DNA from: Spirochaetaceae bacterium
GTDB taxonomy: Bacteria > Spirochaetota > Spirochaetia > DSM-27196 > SLST01
Length of the DNA stretch: 5,234 bases
Assembly (NCBI GenBank): GCA_007129695.1
Contig: SKVA01000544.1
Location: forward strand, 1-5,234
Reading direction: 5' to 3'
Shown: positions 1-5,234 of the stretch, piece after piece
How positions within the stretch are numbered: the first letter of the stretch is position 1
Layout: each line of letters begins with the position of its first letter
Translations under genes and position numbers: made by a program
Notes under the pieces: model-generated
Seen by the model: only the letters and a program-made list of their open reading frames with translations
Told to the model about the DNA's origin: nothing
Databases searched by the model: none

Positions 1-1300
1 CCGGACGCGCTGCGGCCCGCGCGGTGGCGATCAACCGCTGGCGGTACGACAGCATCAGAGCGGTGGTCATGACGCGAGTTTCTGGATCCACCGTGAGACC
101 CGGCCGGTCGGCGACAAAGGCGTACTGCCGGCCACAGAGTGGATGGATCCTGTCCGAAGCGCTGGTGTACATCGTGTCGACGTAGCTACCGCGGCAGTAC
201 CCGAAGCCATTCGGGTACGACAGATCCGCGCCGGCAAGCGTAACCGACAGCGGATCGCGTGACAGCGCCAAACGAACGGATGCCCCGGTGACGGTTCCGT
301 CGCCCGCATCGATCGCTTCTGCCGAATAGCCGGCGAGCGCCAGGAACTGGTGAAGCGGATGACGAGAGAGCAGAAGCGATACTGAACCGGCCGAAGCGGC
401 CACCAGTCGCGGGACCGAAAGATCGCACGCGCAATGCAGCGCGGGTTTGGCCGCGGTCAGCGCGTGCAGGTAGGAGATGTGCTGGCAGTCGATCGCCGCC
501 ACCAGATCGGGGTCGGCCCCGAGCGACTGGAGGGTGGGTAGCGCTGTATCGGTCGATATCAGGAAGACGCGCGCGCGATTCTCCCTTACCCAGCGAAGAT
601 GATTCTCAAGCGACGGTCCGGCGGCTGCAACCACGATGTGCCGTCCCGACCAATCGGGCAGCGCGCGTGTCGTGATCTCACCGCGCGCGGCAGCGATCAG
701 GTTCCCGATGGCATTACGGACCCACTGCCGGGAAAATGCGGACTGGGTTGTGACGTCCGAGACTATCCGATCCACCAGATCGTGTAGCAGGGCTCGAAAG
801 GGCTTGAAGCGCGACGGATCGACACCGACCCGTCCCTCCAGGTCGACGCCGACCAGTCGACCGTCGATGGACGCGTTGTACCGGCTCGACACCGTGCGCT
901 CGAGATCATCGGGGTCAAGGACGACTCTGATGTGTTCGCTTGCCAAAAGCGACGTGAGGTCGGTGTGCGACAACGCGGTCCGGATCAGCGCCGGATCGGG
1001 CTCTACCACCACGACTCGAGCGCCATCGGCAGCGATACGCCGCACGTGGTGAGCGAGTCCAAGGCCAAAGACAACGACGAAACCCGCGCCGCGCGCGGTG
1101 TCGGCAAGACGAGCGCACTCTGCATCGACCGAGTAGCGCGAATGGAAGAACCTGGCGCGTCCCGACGCTACTATACCGTTGATCGGGAAGCCGTCGCGCG
1201 AACGATCGATGATTTCGTCGGCCATCGGTTTGGCGACGGCTACCGCATCTGCAATCTCCGGCCTCAGATGCCGGAGATTCGCCTGCAGCAGGTCGTTCAT
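1..1300 (-). CDS. Maf/MptE-like (DUF115) glycosyltransferase-family protein, 3' end cut by window
   Basis: A frame open for 433 codons runs from ATG 1300 off the left edge; its stop is not visible. Seen: an N-terminal motif HSRYSVDAECARLA (residues about 53-66), a Rossmann-like strand-turn VVVFGLGLAHHV (75-86), VVVVEPDPALI (96-106), then the core with AAAGPSLE (225-232), DPDLVAAIDCQ (263-273), GDGTVTGASVRLAL (333-346) and LAGADLSYPNGFGYCRG (355-371). The GPSL and G-x-VT-x-A signatures, with the spacing between them, are those I know from the Maf/DUF115 family. In some bacteria that family transfers nonulosonic acids to Ser/Thr of flagellin; the archaeal relative MptE is a 6-hydroxymethylpterin pyrophosphokinase, so automated pterin names are common and probably misleading. 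I infer a cytoplasmic glycosyltransferase-like role. The start overlaps the upstream gene's TGA as ATGA, implying translational coupling; no strong Shine-Dalgarno precedes it (only GGATG). It is a diverged paralogue of its upstream neighbour. Family membership is fairly sure; substrate is unknown. Confidence 0.85.
   Translation of the reverse strand, partial: MNDLLQANLRHLRPEIADAVAVAKPMADEIIDRSRDGFPINGIVASGRARFFHSRYSVDAECARLADTARGAGFVVVFGLGLAHHVRRIAADGARVVVVEPDPALIRTALSHTDLTSLLASEHIRVVLDPDDLERTVSSRYNASIDGRLVGVDLEGRVGVDPSRFKPFRALLHDLVDRIVSDVTTQSAFSRQWVRNAIGNLIAAARGEITTRALPDWSGRHIVVAAAGPSLENHLRWVRENRARVFLISTDTALPTLQSLGADPDLVAAIDCQHISYLHALTAAKPALHCACDLSVPRLVAASAGSVSLLLSRHPLHQFLALAGYSAEAIDAGDGTVTGASVRLALSRDPLSVTLAGADLSYPNGFGYCRGSYVDTMYTSASDRIHPLCGRQYAFVADRPGLTVDPETRVMTTALMLSYRQRLIATARAAARP
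1297..1300 (-). other. ATGA stop-start overlap (translational coupling)
   Basis: The TGA of the first Maf-like gene (1299-1297) overlaps the ATG of the second (1300-1298). This supports co-translation of the two paralogues in similar amounts. Confidence 0.75.
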
Positions 1301-2823
1301 CGAGTGCATCCGCGCAGTGCGTCGAGTCGGGCCACGATCGCGTCGCCGAGCTCTCGCCGACTCGTCGGCGACGGATCGCGCTCGTAGCGCAGGAGTTCAG
1401 AGATCGCGACGCGGCGGCCGGCGTCGAACACGCTTGCCGGCAGCGGCGTCGACGCAGCCGGGGCGTGCAGCAGCACGTCTGAGGTCTCGCGGGCGAGGGC
1501 TTCAAGACGTGAGCGAAGGAGCAACCGGCGTGCGGCGGGTGATGGACACTCTGCGGGTGCGACTGCGATGCCGAGATGCGTCCTCGGACCGATCGTGGGT
1601 GGAGAGTCGCAGCGGTCGAGCGTAGAAAGCGCGGGTGATGGTTCGATGATGCACAGCGGCGCGAAACGTGACGTCGCGCTGCGCGCAAACCACTGCGCGT
1701 ACGTCGCGAGCGACCGGTCCTGGGTCCATCCAGAGCCGACACGCGTGTGATCTCTGGTTGCCGCGTATCCAGCGGTTGCGCTCGGTACGAGTCTGGTCGA
1801 TGCTACATCGCGGTAGCGCTCGGCGATGTGCGGCCGCGCGTGAGACCGGCCGGCAAACCACGCGCAGTCGAGCCCGGCAACCAGAATGGGCCAGGAGTCG
1901 AGCATCCGCAAGAGTGCGATCGCCGACGCGGTCACCGTGCCATGGCTCGCCAGGGTGATAGGCGCCTCGTGTTGAAAGGCGAGCAGATCGGGTTCCAGAA
2001 AGCTATCCTGGATGAACGGGATCACGCCCGAAACGTCACCGATGGCTCGACACGCTGTAAGTGGTGCGGCTACAGGAATCGCCGCGTCGACGATCGACCG
2101 CAGTTGCTCGGACGCGAACGGACTACCATCGGTAACGATCGCCATGTCGGGGGTGATCCCGTTGGCCAACAGGCATTCTATCGCCGAACCGGTTGCCAGG
2201 ACAAAAACATCGCCGCGAACCGAGCGAATCGAGCGGATGCCCTGTTCGAGCGACGGTCCCGATGCTACCACGACCGCGGCCGCGTAGCGACCGGCTGCCT
2301 CACGACTGATGCGGGCGGGTTTGATTGCGGGGTAGTTGCAGACCAGATTCCGAAGCCAGACGCGGCCAAGCGCGCCGACCGTTACGAGACTGGCCTGGTT
2401 CTGCCGGACGAACTGCACAACGGTCTCGCGGGCATCGGTCGACGCGCATGCGAACGCGTCGCACGCTGGTTTCCATTCGATGACCGATACGCGAAGCGCG
2501 TCGGACTCGGAAATGCGGGCAGAAAGGAAATCGAACAGCGGTTGCCGGTGGCCGGGCCACCACGCGTCCGGGTCGGTGAGGGCGGGGGCCGCGGTGGATG
2601 GATGGAGATGGATAGATAGCGCGCGGGTATCCGTACGGATCGCCTTCAGCGCTCGAGCCAGATAATCGCAGACGGCTCCGATAACGATCACGACACTGCC
2701 TTCAGGGGGAGCCTGGATGACGAACCGCTGCGCTTCGCGTAGCGGATCGACGGTACTGACCAGCGACCGGCCGCTGTACCGCACGATAGGAGCACCGCTA
2801 CGCGCGGTCGTGAACTCGATCAC
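1297..2823 (-). CDS. Maf/MptE-like (DUF115) glycosyltransferase-family protein, complete
   Basis: A complete gene of 508 codons if started at GTG 2823; an in-frame ATG at 2874 would add 17 residues. I prefer GTG because it overlaps the upstream TGA by four bases (GTGA), mirroring the ATGA at its own 3' end, and because the sequence IEFTTARSGAP right after it looks like the usual start of this family. Neither start has a clear Shine-Dalgarno. Numbering from the GTG: LVSTVDPLREAQRFV (about 21-35), a Rossmann-like strand VVIVIGA (44-50), VVVASGPSLE (184-193), TPDMAIVTDG (224-233), HGTVTASAIALLRML (294-308), VAGLDCAWFAG (315-325) and GWTQDRSLATYAQWFAR (365-381). These are Maf/DUF115 core signatures in the expected order. 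No signal peptide or membrane segment is evident, so it should be cytoplasmic. The C-terminal part after about residue 400 is Ala/Arg/Pro-rich and I do not recognise a domain in it. It probably acts with the adjacent paralogue in protein (flagellin?) glycosylation. The substrate and sugar cannot be told from sequence. Confidence 0.85.
   Translation of the reverse strand: MIEFTTARSGAPIVRYSGRSLVSTVDPLREAQRFVIQAPPEGSVVIVIGAVCDYLARALKAIRTDTRALSIHLHPSTAAPALTDPDAWWPGHRQPLFDFLSARISESDALRVSVIEWKPACDAFACASTDARETVVQFVRQNQASLVTVGALGRVWLRNLVCNYPAIKPARISREAAGRYAAAVVVASGPSLEQGIRSIRSVRGDVFVLATGSAIECLLANGITPDMAIVTDGSPFASEQLRSIVDAAIPVAAPLTACRAIGDVSGVIPFIQDSFLEPDLLAFQHEAPITLASHGTVTASAIALLRMLDSWPILVAGLDCAWFAGRSHARPHIAERYRDVASTRLVPSATAGYAATRDHTRVGSGWTQDRSLATYAQWFARSATSRFAPLCIIEPSPALSTLDRCDSPPTIGPRTHLGIAVAPAECPSPAARRLLLRSRLEALARETSDVLLHAPAASTPLPASVFDAGRRVAISELLRYERDPSPTSRRELGDAIVARLDALRGCTR
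2820..2823 (-). other. GTGA stop-start overlap (translational coupling)
   Basis: The TGA of the GAF-like gene (2822-2820) overlaps a GTG start (2823-2821) of the first Maf-like gene. No Shine-Dalgarno precedes the GTG, so expression of the Maf-like protein should depend on ribosomes finishing the GAF-like gene, that is, on passage through the A10 frameshift site. Confidence 0.55.
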
Positions 2824-3928
2824 TGCGCTTGCAGCATCTGTCTGGCCAGACTCGCGAGGCTGTGTTCCTTGCATGGGTAGGAATCATGCGCTACGCGCAA
2901 GGCCGGGGGCGCGGGGAGTTCGGGCATCATGTGGTGTAACGACGCCGACACGTGGTGCGCGATGAGCTCGATATCATCGACCTGGTCGCCGTGGAGTAGT
3001 AGCAGCGTCTTCTGGTTGCCGGCATCGATCGTTGTCGCGGTTGTCGCGAACAGCGACGCGATGATCTGCAGGATGTCACGGCGAATGCGGTAGCGATCGA
3101 TGTGAGCGCTTGTCGTGGCGATCTGGCTTATCGCGTCGCCGATCTCGAGCGTGGCGACAATGATCGGCTCGTCGATCCGCCCGGTGATCCGCTCGGCAAC
3201 CGTATCGAGGTCTTCGATCTTGAAAACGACCGCGTTCGCCAAACGCCGAGTCACGCGCGAGCGGTTGTTCGCTATCGCGCGAGCCGACGGTTCGGCGATT
3301 GCCGCAAGGATCACCCTGAGGAACTCCTGGCCCGACTCCAGGTACGGTGAGGCGGCGACTATCAACATCGCGTCGGTAGCCTCGGCGGTGCCGATTGGAA
3401 ACACCAGGATCTGGCGGATCGCCGTTGTCTCCCTGCGCGAGAAGTAGGGCGCAACCCTGGTAAGGTCGTCGCCCTGCCAGACGTACCCGGCCGGTGACCG
3501 CGAAAGCAGCTCCTGCGCGTCTTCGCTGGCGACTCTCATGCGATGGAGCGTGGTCGTGTCGAATCCGGTGGCCGCCCACGGTACGTAGAATCCCGAGTCG
3601 TGGTCGGGCAGCAGCAGCGCCGCCTTCTCAAATTGAAGACTCTCCGTCAGGAGCGTGAAGTAGTGTGCGGGCAGCTGTATGCTACGCGGCAGCCGTTCGA
3701 TCCCGGTAAGGATCGATCGGACGGCGTCTTCCGGAAGAAGTCCGACAGGCTTCAGCGCGAGGTCGAGCGCTTTTTTTTTTCGGGTGCGAGGTCAAGCGCG
3801 TCCAGGTCGGCATCGCTATCGCCGGAAGCGGGCGGGTCGACCGACGCGCGGTCGCGAAGATCCCTCGCGCGTCTGAGAAGACTCTCAGCCGGTCGCGTTG
3901 CTGACATGGCTTTGCTGAGGAGTCCCAT
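2820..3928 (-). CDS. GAF-like domain protein encoded in two frames (-1 shift needed at an A10 run)
   Basis: Read as printed, ATG 3928 opens 58 codons ending at TGA 3754-3752. The adjoining -1 frame is open from 3791 to TGA 2822-2820. One base re-read at the A10 run joins them into a 369-residue protein. ATG 3928 directly follows the upstream TAG and has GGAG six bases before it. The N-terminus MGLLSKAM plus an Arg-rich helix (about 13-27) leads into a polar linker (30-50) and KKK at the joint. Residues about 80-200 resemble a GAF fold: LPRSIQLPAHYFTLL, FEKAALLLPD, FYVPWAATGF, ILVFPIG, AMLIVAASPYLESGQEF. The C-terminal part has KTLLLLHGDQVDD and a tail ending SLASLARQMLQAQ, which faintly recalls a degenerate GGDEF-type domain, without catalytic residues. 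The frame clearly remains coding upstream of the internal ATG 3539, which would cut the GAF-like region and has no Shine-Dalgarno. Function unknown; a cytoplasmic sensor or regulatory partner of the Maf proteins is a guess. It could be a frameshifted gene, a recoded gene, or carry a sequence error. Confidence 0.72.
3697..3716 (-). repeat. Perfect 7-bp inverted repeat with 6-nt loop
   Basis: TCGATCC (3697-3703) and GGATCGA (3710-3716) flank CGGTAA. It lies within the coding part of the GAF-like gene, about 54 bases after the slippery run, and shares its edge base with the other inverted repeat. There is no T-tract after it, so it is not an intrinsic terminator. Any role is unproven. Confidence 0.3.
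3716..3746 (-). other. Nested inverted repeat downstream of the A10 run
   Basis: In the mRNA sense, GTCGGAC (3746-3740) can pair with GTCCGAT (3722-3716): six Watson-Crick pairs plus one G-U. Inside the loop lies a perfect 12-base palindrome, TCTTCCGGAAGA (3738-3727), able to form a four-pair stem with a CCGG loop. The structure starts 23 bases after the slippery heptamer, farther than the usual spacing for a stimulatory element (about 5-9). A role in recoding is therefore only possible, and a coincidental pairing in GC-rich coding DNA is equally likely. Confidence 0.3.
3752..3928 (-). CDS. Short zero-frame product of the split GAF-like gene (58 aa)
   Basis: This is what standard decoding of the printed sequence yields: a peptide starting MGLLSKAM and ending PEKKKRSTSR before UGA. 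It contains only the N-terminal helix and linker of the larger protein, plus a basic tail of five residues specific to this frame. It has the best ribosome binding site in the window. If frameshifting is programmed, this would be the termination product, as in dnaX-type recoding where two products share an N-terminus. If the A-run is a sequencing error, it does not exist. I see no domain that would make it functional alone. Confidence 0.35.
   Translation of the reverse strand: MGLLSKAMSATRPAESLLRRARDLRDRASVDPPASGDSDADLDALDLAPEKKKRSTSR
3770..3781 (-). promoter_or_regulatory. Candidate -1 frameshift / transcriptional slippage site (A10 run)
   Basis: On the coding strand the sequence is G followed by ten A and then G, decoded in the zero frame as GAA AAA AAA AAG. 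The last seven bases, 3776-3770, form A AAA AAG, the slippery heptamer used by E. coli dnaX, in the phase required for tandem tRNA-Lys slippage. The -1 frame has a TGA at 3794-3792 and the zero frame has a TGA at 3754-3752, so the shift must happen between 3791 and 3755, where this run is the only slippery sequence. No internal Shine-Dalgarno stimulator is visible upstream, which tilts slightly toward polymerase slippage or an indel. It is by far the longest homopolymer in the window; the next is a G6. Confidence 0.6.
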
Positions 3929-5234
3929 CTATTGCTCCAGTCCGAGCTCTTCGAAGAGCCTCTGATACACCTTGAAGTGCTCGCTGTTGGCGAACTCCTG
4001 TATCTTGTCTTCCGGAAGGGACTCAAGGAGCTGATCCATGTACGACAGCACGCTACGCAGCTCTCCTTTGAGGTTTTCGGGAAGCACTCCGTCATCGTCC
4101 TGCACGAGCGACGGCAGGACCGACTCGTCAAACGCGGCGTCTATCGACTCCCGCGGTTCGGGTTCGTCGCGAGCGGCGTCCGGGAGATCGGTCTCCCAGA
4201 CATCCTCGTCCAGATCCAACGGCTCCTCTTCCAGAGTTTCCTCTTCGAGTACTTCGTCATCCGTGGTTGCGTGCGCGTCAGACAGCTCTTCGATATCGGC
4301 GAGCTCGGCGTCGATGTCCAGCTCCGCAAGCTCGTCGATAGCATCGTCGGCATCGTCGGGGCTTTCCAGGCTGATATCGAGTGAGTCGAGCTCCTCGGGA
4401 GCGTCATCGAGTGTGATCTGCTGGACGGGGCCGGGGGGCGCTTTCCGGTCGTCGGAGATGATTCCGAACTCTTCGGCGTCGGAGGACTCACCGATGGTTT
4501 CGGTGAACTCCGCGGTATGCATGATGTTGTCGAGTTCGGCGCCGGTGAGCGCGATCGTGTCGTCGTCGTCGCCTTCGTCCTCGAAGAAGCCGCTTGCCGC
4601 ATCGTCGTCTTCCTGATCACCGGACGGCGGGGGCGGACCGGCGGCGGTGCGAGCTGTCTTGAGCTCGCGGATTTCCTGGCGAATCGACGCGAGCTCGCGT
4701 TCGATGTTCGACAGAAGCGACGTGAACTCGGCGCGGGTTTGCTGACCGGCGGTGTCCGAAGGTCCCGGCTCGGCCGGTAGCGCAGCGTTGTCGAAGTCCA
4801 TCGTGTCCGAATCGGCGAACATGTCATCCTCGACCGCGCCGACATCGTCGAATCCCGCCTCGAGCGAGAGCGAGACGTCGTCGTCCATTTCGAGTTCGGG
4901 CAGATCGTCGTCGGAATCGTCGGACGGGATCTGGTCGGAGGAGAGATTCGCGGTCGGTTCGTCGTCGGGGAGCATCGTCAGGTCCAGGTCGACAAGAGCT
5001 GTATCGTCGTCGTCGGACGGCGCGCTGAGGTCGATCGTTTCATCGTCTTCGTCTTCGTCTTCGTCGGAGGCGACAGGTTCGGCGGAGGTTTCTTCGAAGG
5101 AATCGACGTCGAGCGCGTCAAGATCGAGCGTCAGGTCGTCGAGGTTATCGGGAAGGTCATCGTCGATGTCGATTCCACCCTCGTCGGCCGAGTCGAGTTC
5201 GCCGAGTTCCTCGAGGTCACCCGACAGCTCATCG
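3929..5234 (-). CDS. Acidic low-complexity protein with coiled-coil and structured C-terminal tail, 5' end cut by window
   Basis: The frame is open from the right edge (first whole codon at 5233) to TAG 3931-3929, giving 434 visible residues. The ATG at 4975 is internal: the 86 codons before it have the same Asp/Glu/Ser/Leu composition, so the true start is outside. Most of the protein is Asp- and Glu-rich, with runs such as DEDEDEDD, and is probably disordered. Three islands look ordered: a coiled-coil-like segment with FTSLLSNIERELASIRQEIR (visible residues about 165-195, near 4741-4649); a short block LTGAELDNIMHTAEFTE (about 229-245); and the last 53 residues, with VLPENLKGELRSVLSYMDQL, LPEDKIQEFA and FKVYQRLFEELGLEQ, which look like a compact helical domain. 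I recall similar C-termini in spirochaete hypothetical proteins but can name no function. No signal peptide can be judged because the N-terminus is missing. It is first of the visible genes, and its stop abuts the next ATG. A scaffold or interaction role is inference only. Confidence 0.82.
   Translation of the reverse strand, partial: DELSGDLEELGELDSADEGGIDIDDDLPDNLDDLTLDLDALDVDSFEETSAEPVASDEDEDEDDETIDLSAPSDDDDTALVDLDLTMLPDDEPTANLSSDQIPSDDSDDDLPELEMDDDVSLSLEAGFDDVGAVEDDMFADSDTMDFDNAALPAEPGPSDTAGQQTRAEFTSLLSNIERELASIRQEIRELKTARTAAGPPPPSGDQEDDDAASGFFEDEGDDDDTIALTGAELDNIMHTAEFTETIGESSDAEEFGIISDDRKAPPGPVQQITLDDAPEELDSLDISLESPDDADDAIDELAELDIDAELADIEELSDAHATTDDEVLEEETLEEEPLDLDEDVWETDLPDAARDEPEPRESIDAAFDESVLPSLVQDDDGVLPENLKGELRSVLSYMDQLLESLPEDKIQEFANSEHFKVYQRLFEELGLEQ
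3935..3938 (-). promoter_or_regulatory. Ribosome binding site for ATG 3928
   Basis: GGAG on the minus strand lies six bases before ATG 3928, inside the last codons of the acidic-protein gene. It is the clearest Shine-Dalgarno site in the window and decides the start of the split GAF-like gene. It argues that translation normally enters through the 58-codon frame and not at the internal ATG 3539. Confidence 0.6.
5043..5066. repeat. Hexanucleotide tandem repeat TCGTCT in the acidic-protein gene
   Basis: Three exact copies of TCGTCT on the plus strand are followed by a fourth differing at the last base. On the coding strand they encode alternating Asp and Glu. Because the unit is six bases, copy-number changes would lengthen or shorten the acidic tract without breaking the frame. 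Confidence 0.6.

Noticed and set aside
915..1742. A 275-codon minus-strand open frame in another phase
   Set aside because: Arg/Ser/Cys-rich translation without motifs, overlapping both Maf-like genes, which carry clear family signatures.
1747..2619. A 290-codon open frame on the plus strand
   Set aside because: It lies opposite the Maf-like gene, whose motifs are recognisable; the plus-strand translation is Arg/Gly-rich with no domain, as expected from antisense GC-rich DNA.
2820..3539. A stand-alone 239-residue gene starting at ATG 3539
   Set aside because: It has no Shine-Dalgarno, leaves a roughly 390-base gap after the acidic gene, and begins in the middle of the GAF-like region; the same frame is clearly protein-like for 77 codons upstream to the A10 run.
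3697..3716. Intrinsic terminator
   Set aside because: The 7-bp stem is inside a gene and is not followed by a T-tract on either strand; the T10 at 3771-3780 on the plus strand is 54 bases beyond it and no plus-strand gene ends there.
3755..3780. Plus-strand terminator formed by a GCGC hairpin followed by T10
   Set aside because: On the plus strand GCGCGAGGTCGAGCGC then T10 does look like a short stem (4-5 bp) with a T-tract, but no plus-strand gene precedes it and the stem is weak with an 8-base loop; the coding explanation of the run is better supported.
3682..4131. A 149-codon minus-strand frame crossing the A10 run
   Set aside because: It is the third phase, overlaps the acidic C-terminus and the GAF-like N-terminus, and is Arg/Ser-rich with no domain; it does not repair the split gene.
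4038..4616. Serine-rich plus-strand open frame
   Set aside because: It is simply the complement of Asp/Glu codons (GAC/GAT/GAG read as TCG/TCC/TCT-type codons) of the acidic gene.
3929..4975. Acidic gene starting at ATG 4975
   Set aside because: The frame stays open with identical acidic composition to the right edge, so this Met is internal.

Overview
The window is an unbroken minus-strand gene cluster from a high-GC bacterium. I infer a free-living, Spirochaeta-like spirochaete. The reasons are two adjacent Maf/MptE-like (DUF115) proteins, a GAF-like protein and a very acidic protein with a short structured C-terminus, a combination I associate with that phylum. This rests on recognition by eye, not on a search. 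I see no plus-strand gene, RNA gene, CRISPR array or mobile element, and no intergenic gap larger than a few bases.

In transcription order (right to left): (1) positions 5234-3929 hold the 3' part of a large acidic low-complexity protein whose start lies beyond the right edge. (2) Positions 3928-2820 hold a GAF-like protein whose reading frame is split at a run of ten A (coding strand). A 58-codon N-terminal frame starts at 3928 behind a good Shine-Dalgarno site, and a long C-terminal frame lies one base back (-1). (3) Positions 2823-1297 hold a complete Maf/DUF115-family protein, probably from a GTG start. (4) Positions 1300-1 hold a second Maf/DUF115-family protein that runs off the left edge.

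The genes are packed end to end. A TAG directly abuts the ATG at 3928, a GTGA overlap lies at 2823-2820, and an ATGA overlap lies at 1300-1297. This is the arrangement of a translationally coupled operon, with its promoter and terminator outside the window. Maf proteins are best known for attaching sugars, often nonulosonic acids, to flagellin, so a flagellar or surface glycosylation role is plausible. The acidic and GAF-like proteins have no known function that I can name.

The most interesting signal is the A10 run. It contains a slippery heptamer, A AAA AAG, in the correct zero-frame phase. It lies in the 37-base stretch where the two frames of gene 2 are both open, and a UGA follows it five codons later. 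Programmed -1 frameshifting, transcriptional slippage, phase variation and a one-base sequencing error all fit, and all but the last would be biologically interesting.
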